A DNA stretch of 64,000 bases, taken from Zonotrichia leucophrys gambelii. Taxonomy: Eukaryota; Chordata; Aves; Passeriformes; Passerellidae. Of the stretch, positions 52,710-64,000 are shown piece by piece. The position numbers and the translations under genes are program-made. The stretch spans positions 61,928,216 to 61,992,215 of the forward strand of contig NC_088171.1 in the NCBI RefSeq assembly GCF_028769735.1, written 5' to 3'. Each line of letters begins with the position of its first letter. Positions within the stretch are counted from its first letter, which is position 1. The notes under the pieces are model-generated. The model was not told the origin of the DNA and did no database searches. It saw nothing but the letters and a program-made list of their open reading frames with translations.

Positions 52710-55700
52710 CTGTGAATAAAAGAAAGAGATAATTAACAAATCTGTTTTAGAGCTGTTTATTTTATCATACAGCTGCTCACTCTTTTAAATGCAGTATTTC
52801 ACATGGCTATTATGCAGCCAGACTGGGTATTCAATTGCAAAGGGGAGGGAAGGAGAAGGAAGGCTTATCCCATGGGTAGCAGTGGGTTATTAAGTTCATT
52901 TTATGAGCACAAGAGTGCTACAACAATGCTGTAAATTATCATTGCTGTGGAGTGATTAACATTCACAGCCAATGACTAATTCTGTGCTGCCTCTACAGCA
53001 AGTCAGACAAGTTTAATACTCTGTTTTATTTTTTGAGTCTAATTCATTAAACACCGCAAGAGACATCACCCAAGCAGAGTTTGCACTAATGGTTATTACA
53101 GTAGTTAGCTTATTAACTGGTAAGCTTCCAGTAAGCAAAACCAGCTGTAAAGCACTGTGACTGACATTCCTCCTGAAGTAACTATTAAAATCTTGTATTC
53201 TTTAAATTATACAATTAGCAATGCAATATTAAGGTTGCATTGAAAGGTTAGTGACCACTGCATGACTGCATGATAATATGGGAAAACCTGTTTCCTGGCA
53301 GTTAATGCTTCATTTTCCATCAATCAGAGCCTTAGGAAGTAGTGCATTTGATTTTTATTGTAAATAGCAACTTCGAACACTGGTATTTGGTAATAATATC
53401 CTCATACCCAAAGAGAGAGATTGTACCACCCTGTAACAATAGTTGAAAGCACTGAGGTTTCATGCAGCCACTTCTGCCAGCCTGACCAGCTTTCATCCTT
53501 TTTTTTGCCATACAATCCCTCTACCCTTCCTTACCACCCTAAATCAAGAAATAAGCCATCAAAAACAGTGTATATGTGAAGAAAACACCTGTGATTTACA
53601 GTAAGATAAGATACCATTACCTCAGTGAAGAGCTAAACTTCTAAAACCAATCATGAACTGGTAAAAGAAATTATCAAACACTAGAAGGTGCATAATTCAT
53701 CAAAGCACACTTTGGGCCAGCAGAGAATGTATCAGAAAATGTAAATGTTTATGTTACAAATTTATACTCAAATGAGGAAAACTTAAGCACATACACTGAC
53801 TTTAATCACATAAAAAGCAATAAACCTAGAAACCAAATGTTTTACAAAATGTAAATCCAAGACTGCTACTCCTAAATTCACACTGCAACAATAATGGCAG
53901 AGAGCAAGCCATGCTGAGCATCAAAGTTAATCCTGTTGGCACAGAAATGTTTTCAAGGTAATTTATTACTCAGAATGAAAAATGCTTTACAATTTAAGGT
54001 TAACTGGAAAACTTCTTACTTTTTAAGCTTTGCTTCAAGAATAGGTTAGTGAAGGAGATGTACAATTTGTATCTTGAGAGAAATCTGATGTAAAGCATTC
54101 CTGAAGTACAAAGTGCTCTTTGGTCGACCATTTGCAGTCACAAGTTTGTAGTCACACTCAAGCTGAGCTCCCTGTGCAGAATCTGCCTGCAGGACACAAT
54201 TACACTGTGGATTTCAGTGCACTTGCTAATGTTTTTGGAATTCATCTCACCACAGGCAGTACCCACCATGAAACATACTCTTGGGTTTGCTGCCTGCCCT
54301 ACATTTTCCTGAAACACATGAAGAAAGAAGTGAATTTTATATGCTGTATGTTAAAAAAGAAGAGAAATGTAAGGAATCTAAATGATTGATAAGGTCCTGT
54401 TTTGCTTAGTTTGGGTTTCTCTATATGAGCCTCCAATGCCATAAGAGCACCACAAAACTTATTGACTGGCTGAGTTTCTACTGTAACAGAGTAATTCTCA
54501 TTTGCAAGCTTTCAATATAAAGAGTTGCATGGGGCTTGGGTTGGATTTCCTTTTTCTTTTTTTTTTTCATGAAAATGGCTAATGGAATACTGCCTCACAG
54601 TTACCAGATGAACACTAAGGAAAAAAAAATAAATCACTGGCTAGGAATGGAAATAACATTCCGGTGGAAAACAACAGCGAGCTTTTAAAGCTGCATAGGT
54701 GGGGACCATTAGCCCCCTGGTGGGCTGAAACTTCAAATTAAATCACAAGAAGAGGAAGCAGCTGTAATAGTAAATCAGCAACAGCAGGAATAACTGTCTC
54801 ATCTGCTCTCCGATCAGGGTGTTGAACAACAAGCAATGGGAATAATGCATGCTGAGAGATCCAAGGATGCAGTCCCTTACTGGGGGCAGGGGGGCGCAGG
54901 GAGGGGGAAGAACACCTGTATTTTAGGAAAAAGTTCATGTCCCAATTTCAGGTTGACAAAATGGACCTTCAAATACTGAAAGCTACTGTGAGTGATAAAT
55001 ATTTACAAGGAAGATCATTAGGATAAATCAACTTTGTACATAACTGTGTGAAAGAGGTTTTGAGTGGACTGATTTTAGGAAATTATTTTTTAGTCCTTTG
55101 TATCCCCAGTTCAGGAGCCTAAACTTACACCAGGTAAGAAGAGAAAACAATAGACCTCTCAAGCAGTATTAATGAAGTCAGTCAACACCTCTCATTTTCA
55201 GTCCACCCCTCCAAATTCCAGCCCTCCACAGGAACCTGTTTAAATCCACTGTCTGATACCGTACATAATATTTTTCCTTTCTTTTGCAGTGAACCTCATT
55301 CAATCATTCACCACTCTGTTACTGGGCAATTTTGGTGCTAATAAAGGCAAGCTGATTTTGTAAACAAGAAAATTGATCCAAACAGGAGGCTTCAGATGTG
55401 CAAACTCAGAGCATTTGTTACAGTATTAAGGCCAATTATCGCTATATCCAAGTAATTACAATTCTGCCTTTGGTCACAGCTCATGGTTTTTTCTCACTCT
55501 GCCATCACTATCCAGCACAAAAGAGAAACCTTAACAGCTGGCCTCTGATCTGCTCTAACTGGAGATTACTTAGAATGAAAAATGTTGGAAAAAGGATAGG
55601 TTCCAAGCAAATGAAGAAAGTTCTGAGCCTATTCCTTCTCACATGTCTCACTATAAAGAATACTCCCTGCAGATTATCTGATACAGGTTTTAGTTTCATT

Positions 55701-56372
55701 TCTGTGGGGTAAGCAATCCTTATCATGAAGGAGATAAGAAATCCGACATCTATCACTTCTACAAAATATGGGCATTCCTGGTTTAGAAATCACTTGAAAT
55801 TATTAATTTCTTTTTTAAAACACTTCTAGCATTTTTATTTTGCTTTATCTTCATGTCACTATTGTAAACACTGTTTTTGGCAGTACCAAACATCCTTTAA
55901 ACTGAAGAGAAGTGTACTCCATCAGAAAAATGAATTTATTTCAAACTGCAAAAAGATCTGAAGATGTTAAAATACTGGACACCAATGCCAGTGAAATTCT
56001 CACATTTGATAGCTAACTGTACAAATAAAATTCAATCCCCAAATCCTCATGATTTTTCTTCTCCTTCCTTCCTTGTTCTTCTCTTTCCTGGCAGATTTTT
56101 TAATGTGAACCCCAGTGGCTTTTCCAACAGCACAAATCTCTGCAGGCTGCTTCAGTGGGAGGCCCCTGACTCTGACCTCCTCAGTAGCCCACATATGCTT
56201 ATCAACAACTGCCTGACCTCCTCGTGATTCCTTCTCCAACACTGAATTCTTATGGCAGCCTGCAGGACTGCACAGACCACAGAAATACCTCTCCCAGAGC
56301 ACCAAAGAAATCTGAAAGACCATCTGCCAAGGGGAGGCCTTACATAAACGTTTGTATCTTGCAGACTAGAGA

Positions 56373-56400
56373 ACAGTCAATCTGAGGACAGTCAATCTGA
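56373..56400. repeat. 15-bp-period tandem duplication
   Basis: ACAGTCAATCTGA occurs at 56373-56385 and again at 56388-56400. It is a small local duplication without evident function. Confidence 0.92.
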
Positions 56401-57399
56401 CCATTCCTGATCACAATCTTAGAAACATTTAAAAACTAAAAAATCATGGCCAAAGATGAAGGCTTAGAAAACACCAGATTCATTGTTCAGAATGAGCTTA
56501 GCCTACTTTATTTTCTCTTCAATTATTTGAGTTTTTCCTTATTTATTCAGCATGGATTTTACAGGAACCATTTACATACTTGATGCAGTGCATTGTGCTA
56601 GATTACTTTGCTGAATCAAAGCCTTAACTGGGAAATTGTGAAGAACTATGCAAATAGCAGATCACTGTCCTAATCTGGATATAATGCAAGTTTAAACAGA
56701 AACTGAGATTTGGAGGATTCAGTTTCCTCCTGTAATTCTGAAGTACTCTGCAAGGATTGATTCAGCATCATCCAAGTGTCCTCTTAAGACAATTCAACCA
56801 CATGGATCAGCACTGAAGCATCCCATTGCAGGGACTTCGCTGAAAGAGAAAATCAAACTGGGAACAACTCACTGATGCCAAGGGGGATTTAGAAGGATTC
56901 ACATCCAGTTCACCAAGAAACCCTTACTCTTATTTCATCTGAATGTATACAGGGCTTCTGGAAGACAGAAAGAATGGAGCTGGACACAATCCTATACAAA
57001 CCCTAGTTATTCAGTAACTCACGCCAAACTGTCATAATTTAAGAATATAGGATTCTTGCATTCTGGCAAGCAGATGATGAAAGTAGACTGAAGTAAAAAA
57101 GACAGGTCTAAGTTCATGGCTGCTGAAAGAGGCAAGTTGTCAGGCTATGACCTAAAGGATCAATGCTTTTTCTGTATTTTGTGAAGTGCAGGTTCAGCAC
57201 CATATTGTACAGATAAATGCAGTGCTCATGACGCACTGTGTACAAACTGTCTCACAGCCTGAATTTCTAGAGGATCTTTATTAATGCTCAAAAGTATTTC
57301 CTCTCTTTAAAAGACCTATTTTTTTACCCTTCTGGACAGTCTTAAGGACATGGAAGATGTCCCTAATGTCCCTATTTTCTTAATGCTTGCCACAAACAG

Positions 57400-58960
57400 G
57401 AGAACAAGATCTGAACAACATCATGAATGTTGCCCTGACCTACTACAATTGCAGTTGTGTTCTGAATAGTTCCAAGGACAGCAATACCACAGCCACTGTG
57501 GGTTATCTGTTCCAATATTTGATCAGCCTAAGAGTAAAAAATTTTCATTTTCACCTAATTGCAATTTGCTGCATTACAACTTATCCAACTTGTTAACTAT
57601 CATCCTACCTCTGCAAGACCTGTCTGACTTCAAGACAGTCTGGCTCTGTCTTCTCTCTACCATCCCATTAGGCCATTGTAAACACCAATAACTCCTCTTA
57701 GCTTTCTTTTCACAAATCCATTTCTTGTCTATTATGTGCTCCATCCTCCTGACCATTGCAATGTCACACTGCTGAATTGCTGCAGTGTGTCAGCCTTGTC
57801 CTGAGGTACCCCAAAGTGGACAGAGCGCTCTCTCCATGATGTCTCACAGTTGGCAAATCCATGGCACCAGTCGCTCCCTGGGGCCTGTGACTGCACTCTC
57901 CAACAGCAGCTGGGGCACAGCTGCAATTGCAGAGGGGTTCCACTGCTGACTCGTGTGCACCAGCTTTCCCACAGGAACTCCAAAGGCTGCAAAGCTGCTT
58001 CCCAGACAGTCAGCTCTCCACATCCATAGTGCAGCATTTGGTAGCATTCATAGTGTAGCATTTCATCCTAGATTTGGGACATTTTACCTGTCTTTGTTAA
58101 AATTCATGAAGTTACACTAAGTCCATTTCTCCAGGCAGTTGAGGTCTCTTGCAATAATTAGCTGTACCCTCCAGCCAGTCAAGTACTCCCCTAATTTGAG
58201 TATCATCTCCCAGATTCCACCTTAGTATGAAAGACATGAAATATTGGCTACAAAATATCCTTAGTACCTGCTATCTAGACCTTATACTATGGATTGCCAC
58301 TTCGGGAACCTGGCAGTCCAATAAATTCCTTTACCTTCTCACCATCCAATATTTCAATCTACACTTTACCACTCTAAGAACATTAAGAACTATGATGAAA
58401 TTATAGATGAATTAAAGTTAAACAAAACCAAACTACACCGAAACAAAAAAGAAAACCCCAAAAGAAAACAAAAATTTCAACTTCACTCCAAAACCCCAAA
58501 ACAAACAAACAAAAAAAAACCACCCCAACATTCTATCCCCCCCAAAAACCCCAAACCAATCCACCCCAAAACACCTCAACTCCACTGCTTTCCTATCCTC
58601 CACAAAGCCACACATCCCATGTGAAAAGTCACTCAGGCCTGCCACACGGTTTGCTGTTGGTAATCCTATGCCGAGTGTTCCCAAGCACACTCTGGCCCTT
58701 CCTGTGCCAGGACGTGGCTTGCAGGAGTGCCTGCCCCATCCAGGGTAAGGTGCAAGTGCCCTGTAGCTGCCCAGCCCTCCCGTCTTGCTCTTTCTGGAGG
58801 GCAGGGTGACGTTCCCCCCTCCTCCAGTCATCAGGAATCTCCCCTGGTTGTCATGTCCTGTGAGGGATGAGAGGGAACAGCCTCATCATGACTTCAGCCA
58901 GCACTCCCAGCACACTTGGATGCCTCTCGAGGCAGGATTATTTCTATTACTTCTGCATGT
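57400..58960 (-). mobile_element. Degraded CR1 LINE with reverse-transcriptase remnants, internally interrupted
   Basis: Minus-strand fragments follow CR1 ORF2 order from high to low coordinates. Near 58940-58830 are ERHPSVLGVLAEVM and GEIPDDW (CR1 HPRVLRELADV and GEVPEDW). Just after, NVTLPSRKSKTGGLGSYRAL resembles NVTPIFKKG...GNYRPVSL. Near 58220-58090, GDDTQIRGVLDWLEG stands for the catalytic-site ADDT...LEG block, with the usual Ala replaced by Gly. Near 57560-57480 the plus strand resembles the reverse complement of the C-terminal CR1 region ('gttatctgttccaatatttgatc' against 'ctgttccagtgcttgatc'). A C/A-rich block and an unrecognised segment (57730-58060) interrupt it. Frames are broken throughout. 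Outer boundaries are approximate. Confidence 0.75.
58425..58620. repeat. C/A-rich low-complexity block (G-rich on CDKAL1-sense strand)
   Basis: Nearly 200 bp have almost no G on the plus strand, with runs of A and CCCC. Four C runs at 58523-58526, 58537-58543, 58549-58552 and 58564-58567, with gaps of 10, 5 and 11 nt, would form a long-loop G-quadruplex candidate in the minus-strand (pre-mRNA-sense) sequence. It sits inside the broken CR1, between its RT blocks. Confidence 0.8.
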
Positions 58961-60769
58961 CAGTCTGCAGGTACAAAAACTAGAGCTGTGCTTTGCAAGT
59001 GCCAAGCTCAGTACAAGCCTTTAAAGCAGTTGTGGTTTCTACTACCCACAGGATGACACATCTATTAGAGTGCTTAGGAAATGAACATAGTAACTTTTAT
59101 GGTCTACATATTTTTGAGAACAAATGTTTGGAAACTAATACAAAGTGGCATAGAGACCAAGCTTTACTGTCTGAGATCATTCCACCTATGTAGGAATAAC
59201 ATGTTATTTTAAACGTAGAGCACTGAACAGTATCACTTTGGAAGATTCTGCTTGGCTGTCTTGTCTACCACACTTGGTAATAAAATTAAAGACATTTTTT
59301 CTTTCTCCTTGCCAACACACTTCAGTAAATATTTACTCTAACAAATTATTAAAGTTCTCATGTATTTATATAAAAATGCTATACATTAGTATATATCCAT
59401 GGTATGAAATTCTCAGACCCACTGAAGCCATAACAGGAACTTGATTTAAAGGATCATTTACTACAGACATGACATACATACTTATAACAAATTCCTGATC
59501 CTGCAAACTAATGCAAAAAAATTTGCTATATTCACAAACTGCAAAATAGAAAAATTAATTGCACCTTGGCCCCTCTTAACTCTTCTAGCTATTGCTTTTT
59601 CAAAACTATGAAACATATTTTGGATTTTGGTTAGATTAAGTTATATTTTCAATAAGTGAAATGCACTGTCTCTCACATACTAAGTTGCAACCAGAGCTTA
59701 AATGAACTTTGATGGAAAAGAGCTGAAGAAATACCTTATCAAGCACAATACAAATTAGTTCAGGAAATAGCTTGGTTCTACTTCAATAAAAATGTGCTAA
59801 TAAATTTTTTAAAATGTACATTTTACACATTTTTCCCTCAAAGTGCATTCATACTTTTTTTTTTATTTTATGTAATTTGCAAAATCTAATCAGAACTGAA
59901 CCACAGGGAAAAAAACCCAAAACAATAAGCATTAGGAACAAGAACTTTTTCTAATTACTTTTAAGTTAGAATAACAAAACACTGTGGATTTTGCAAAAAT
60001 TAAAAACTGTCCCCATCCTCTCCAATACCACAACATATGCATATACTTCTGGTACCACCCTCCACACCAATTTTTAGGGTTATTTTGGAGATTTTATAAG
60101 AACAACTGAAACTACCCATCTACTCCTAAGTAACACCAAAGTAAGTTTTAGGTAATGATCCTCTACCATCTGCTTTCTATTTAGATGTGAAGTCTGATAG
60201 AAGAACCTAATAACTTCATGAGTTACAGCAACTTTCCATTTTATCTTCTGTGGTTAACAAAGTGGAAGCTGTAAATACATTTATTCCAAGGTCACGCATC
60301 TGAGAAATGAAACTGATGAAACCATTTAGAATATGAGTTCACTGAATTTGCTTATTTATCTAAAGCCATCACATAAAAGTCTCAAAACCAGAACTGCTCC
60401 TTCTGCTTTGCCATCAAGGCATTTACAAAGGAAGTTCACTACCTGTGACTGTTGTAGGGATTAGCAGTTCTACAATTTGCATCACAGTTTATTTTACTCA
60501 CTTCTGCTATATTGATAAGCAAAGTATTTTTATAGAAGGGGTTTTTTGAAACAAGGAATAAGAAAGCTTGTAACAGTACTAAAAGTTTCACTTAAATTAC
60601 TCCTCCTTCCTATGGCATTAAAAATAAAAGTTTGAGAGTTCCCGATAAAAAGCATGCAGCAGATAGAGCCAACTAATCATTAAATACCAAAGAAAGCATA
60701 AAAGGTTTTTCTCTCCCACAAAGCAAACTCTTGTCCTTGCTTACAAAAGAGGTCATTCTACCCCTATAG

Positions 60770-60860
60770 GGCCCTCTGTTGCTAACAGCTCGCTGTTAGA
60801 GCACAAACCAGCAGCCCTGTCTCGCTCGTTTTGTAGCTGCGGCGCGGGAGCAGAGGGGAG
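60770..60860. promoter_or_regulatory. CpG-bearing patch with 8-bp inverted repeat, possible cis-element
   Basis: This short stretch has several CpGs (CTCGCTGTTAG, TCTCGCTCG, GCGGCGCGGG) in an otherwise CpG-poor intron. It includes the perfect inverted repeat CTAACAGC-TC-GCTGTTAG at 60782-60799, and is followed by a purine-rich GGGGAGAGGAAGG segment. No open frame or promoter motif tied to a transcript is seen. A regulatory role is inference only. It could equally be a GC-rich relic of an unrecognised element. Confidence 0.3.
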
Positions 60861-63800
60861 AGGAAGGAGGGGAGGCAAAGGAACAGGATAATAGGTCACT
60901 TGCTGCTGCAAACAGCATGATAGCTAATCTGATTATGAGTCCAGTTCCATTCTGCTACAACAAGGGAGACTCAAAGGGGCGTGAAGACAGTCAGGCCGCT
61001 GAAGTTTGCTCAGTGCCAACACTGCAGCATTATGCATCTTGCTTTCAAGGAGGATTAATGATACCATACATCATGATGATAAATTGGGGTTTGTAGCCAG
61101 TTTGAAGAGAAAGGGGAGGAAAAGATTTTTTTTTAAATGGAGGGAAAAGTGCATAGTTGAATTTCATGTGTTGGTCCTATTTTTCAGGCTGAGGAAATCA
61201 TTCTTTAAGAGAGAGGTCAGTGCTTTTTCTATTGGTCACCTGCCTGTGACCCTCCTATTTCCAGGCATGTGTGTTATGTACACAATGGCCTGTTTTGAAG
61301 GTTAGCTCTTGCATAAACGAAAGAATGAAAAAAATAAATCCACTTAATCATTATACTTGCCAGCTGAAAAGAGATAAAACTTAAATTTGCTGTTCCAAAT
61401 ACAGACATCCTACAGGAATTCCTTTGGTTTTCAGAGACAGTGGACATCTACCACCTGAGTTAACAAAGTAAAAATCTTGTGTATTAGTAATCAGGGACAT
61501 AATTGCCTGGTGTTAATTAGTTCTCTGCTGAACCAATAACATTATTCAAGGAGCAGGTTCAGTGATAAGCAATGGGTACCTACAGGAAGAAAATAAAGCA
61601 CAAAGGACTTGGTGACTATAGGGAAGAGATTTGCAAGAAGAGACTTAAACACAAAGGAAAGCAATTTCAGAAACCATAGACAAGGCATGAGTTTAGAATT
61701 GTTCTGCACCCCTGTACACAGCATATAGAAATACAAGGTTCCTGAAGCATGGAATTATTGCTCTCTACTCTATACCTCACAAACACACTTCGTGAAATAT
61801 TGATATGCTCGTGTTGTCCTGGTACTACAAGCAGGCAGAGAATATTTGACCCTCCACCAGAAGTGTCAGTCCAGCACCCTGCACAAATACTCTTCAGTTA
61901 CTGAAAGACAAAGAGCAAAATTTCCATAAACTTAAAAACTGAAGAAACAAAACCTATTATTGCTATGCCTATTATCAAAACACAAATGAAAAACCTGCAC
62001 TGAGCTCTGAATTCAAAATGAGGTATACGAGAAATCCTGTTTATGACTTTGGAATTCATTGGGAAAAAGAGAGTAACGTGCCACTCATTATAACATACGC
62101 TCGCTGTTTTAAACCCCAAACATGGGCTATCGTTGTGCTGGAGATGAATATCAGATGCAAAGGGTCACACACTGCACAAATTCAAGGAAATGGTCACGAG
62201 CTGTAGGCATATTACAGGATGCAGTGCTAATTAATGGAGGCTTTTTACTGAGTATCCATCTCTGTAGTGCTAATGAGTTTGGATTAATTTAAACAACATG
62301 TTTTCATGGAAACTGATTAATTCTTGGGAAGTAGCATGACATACCAAGTTTCAGTCATTAAAAATGTTTGTAGCCAAGCTAAATAACTCTCTGAATCTGA
62401 GTTTATCATTATATAAATGTCTACAGAAGAAGAATGGCTTAAAACTTCTACAACAGGAGCTTGCACACAAGCTGCCAGGGTGTGTTGGAAGTATTTGACA
62501 TGGAGCTTCATCCTCCACAGAGCATTCTTCTGCTCAAATTTCTTGCATTTTGAAGAGCTGAATCCTATAGTCCTATTTAATTCAATTTTGTTTTGCCTTT
62601 TACTTTTTTAAATAGGAACAGCAAGAGGAGAAAGAAAACACATTTTAGGTACTTAGAGATGATATTTTAAAAATTAGCTGAAAATTAGTTGAAATAAGGT
62701 GGGTTACAGTAAAATGTCAACATTTCACAAATGTAATCAAAGAAAGGAGATAATTTATGTCTTTCTTTGACTGAAAAGCTAACAAAAATGAATAAATAAT
62801 CCTTATTTTGTGACATATACCAGGATTGGGTGAGACACCTTTTAAAACCTTTCATGTTCTAATCACAAAAGAACCCTAGAATTCAGAATAGAGTGCTCTC
62901 ATAAGCGACAAATAAAAAGGTGTTAAATGCTTTGTTTCACACTAAGTTATGAGCCAAGACATAATACTGTAAACCTTGAATGGCAATACAGAATACAGAA
63001 ATACTTTAATAAAGACAGGCTTGTTTTACTTTGTTTTTCATCAATTCCTCAATATATCACAGTAATTTTATGTGGAAATACTGAATCTGAGGGAAAAGAC
63101 TGATTCTGATTTTAATTACAAGCATTCTTTGTATAAAGTGTGAAAATAGCTCAAGAATCTGTCAAATTGATGTATCCCAAAAGACAAGAAAGCTGGGAAA
63201 AGGGTCAGCATGTTCAAGGGCAAGGTGGTCAGCTAAACATGGAATGCACTTAGGGGATTCCAGTTCCATGAGCCAGCAATATAGAGGGGTAAATACAATT
63301 TCTGGGGTAGATAATCCTTATCTAAAGTTACCTTCTCTCAACAGCATAGATAATACCATCCACTCATTGGAGCTTGTATCTACAGGTAAGCGAAGCTTGC
63401 TGCACCTGGTGCATGTGTCCTCTTCTGCTTTTCTGGGGTTGTTTAGTTTTTTGTTTGTTCTGTTTCTTTAAATGAGAAAAATAAGTGCCAGGAAAATAGG
63501 CATTACAAATTAGGAAGTCTACAGACAGAAATAACATCGTAATCCCCTGATTTCTGTCAAACACCTCTTTTAATGTTCACTGTTACTTAAAATATTTTCT
63601 CAAATGAAGGGTATTGTCTCTGCAACTCTAAATGAGTCGGTTTAACCAAAAAAGGAGAATGCTTGCATTGCACTAGTAACACACCTTCCCCCATTCTAAA
63701 TCATGAATTACCACAGAGCACTCAAAGCCTTTTTGGTGTGTAGCCACCTTAAACTAAATTTATTTTAAGTATTCAATGATAGACCACCAAAATATATCAT

Positions 63801-64000
63801 CAGCAGAATGCAATTAAAATGTGTTGGAGATGTCCACAGAGAGGTCAAATAGAAATCTTTCAAGGGCTTTGAAGGATATTAATGTATTTTTCTCAAACAG
63901 AGTAATGCTCATAAAGGACTCAATCTAAACAATAATTTACCTTTTGATGAACTTATTATATGTCAACATAGGAACATGAATTAAATCTAAATAAAAAGAG

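Larger units (their letters stand above)
52710..64000 (-). other. CDKAL1: CDKAL1 intron upstream of exon A (partial, at least 11.3 kb, phase 1)
   Basis: This is intronic DNA 5' of exon A in the direction of transcription. It ends in TTTCTTTTATTCACAG at the exon A acceptor. It contains a broken CR1 (about 57400-58960), a C/A-rich block (58425-58620), a short 15-bp tandem duplication (56373-56400) and a CpG-bearing patch near 60780-60860. From 52710 to 57400 and from 61000 to 64000 I recognise no gene or repeat. Open frames there are short, up to 132 codons and mostly under 110, and resemble no protein I know. The exon encoding the CxxxCxxC iron-sulfur motif was looked for on the minus strand and not found, so it should lie beyond 64000. 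Confidence 0.9.

Noticed and set aside
58433..58831. 132-codon minus-strand open frame
   Set aside because: Its first part is a decayed CR1 reverse-transcriptase fragment and the rest is the G-rich low-complexity block. It is not a host gene.
1..64000. CRISPR arrays, operons, plasmid or phage modules, tRNA or rRNA genes
   Set aside because: The window is vertebrate intronic DNA. No spacer-repeat arrays, ribosome-binding-site-led gene strings or RNA gene folds were recognised on either strand.

Overview
This is an AT-rich, gene-poor stretch of a bird genome, most likely a passerine. Three spliced exons on the minus strand encode the avian orthologue of CDKAL1, the tRNA(Lys) ms2t6A37 methylthiotransferase. 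CR1 LINE fragments and avian ERVL- and ERVK-type LTRs lie around them. I found no bacterial, plasmid or phage features.

Layout (minus-strand transcription runs from high to low coordinates): the window begins inside a CDKAL1 intron (64000-52710). Exon A is 52709-52543, followed by a 14.6 kb intron. Exon B is 37920-37775, followed by a 26.6 kb intron. Exon C is 11195-11015, followed by at least 11 kb of the next intron. The exons join in frame (intron phases 1, 0, 2, 0) into 164 contiguous residues of the radical-SAM barrel. All splice sites are canonical AG/GTAAG. The [4Fe-4S] CxxxCxxC exon and the TRAM-domain exons are not in the window.

Everything else is intronic. Recognisable items are: a CR1 3' end (about 590-1297, +); an (ATCC)n microsatellite (5480-5568); an ERVL-type LTR fragment (about 6003-6329, +); an 859-bp GGAA tract with a nested 13-bp minisatellite (9687-10545), 0.47 kb downstream of the exon C donor; a short CR1 tail (about 12268-12352, +); a complete 1288-bp solo LTR with 13-bp inverted ends and a 5-bp target duplication (14760-16047); a very old CR1/L3-type LINE (about 20150-20680, -); an ERVK-type solo LTR (about 28583-28974, -); and a broken CR1 (about 57400-58960, -) interrupted by a C/A-rich segment.

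The least ordinary observations are three. A small mosaic at 24312-24357 joins two exact copies of sequence from 20.4 and 20.9 kb next to two palindromes, which looks like a template-switch scar. The GGAA array has interruption spacings that mostly equal 13+4k bp and place a CpG in every unit. A CpG-bearing patch at 60.78-60.86 kb has a perfect 8-bp inverted repeat and may be a cis-regulatory element. I see no previously undescribed multi-gene system here. Repeat-family calls rest on remembered consensus patterns and not on a database search.
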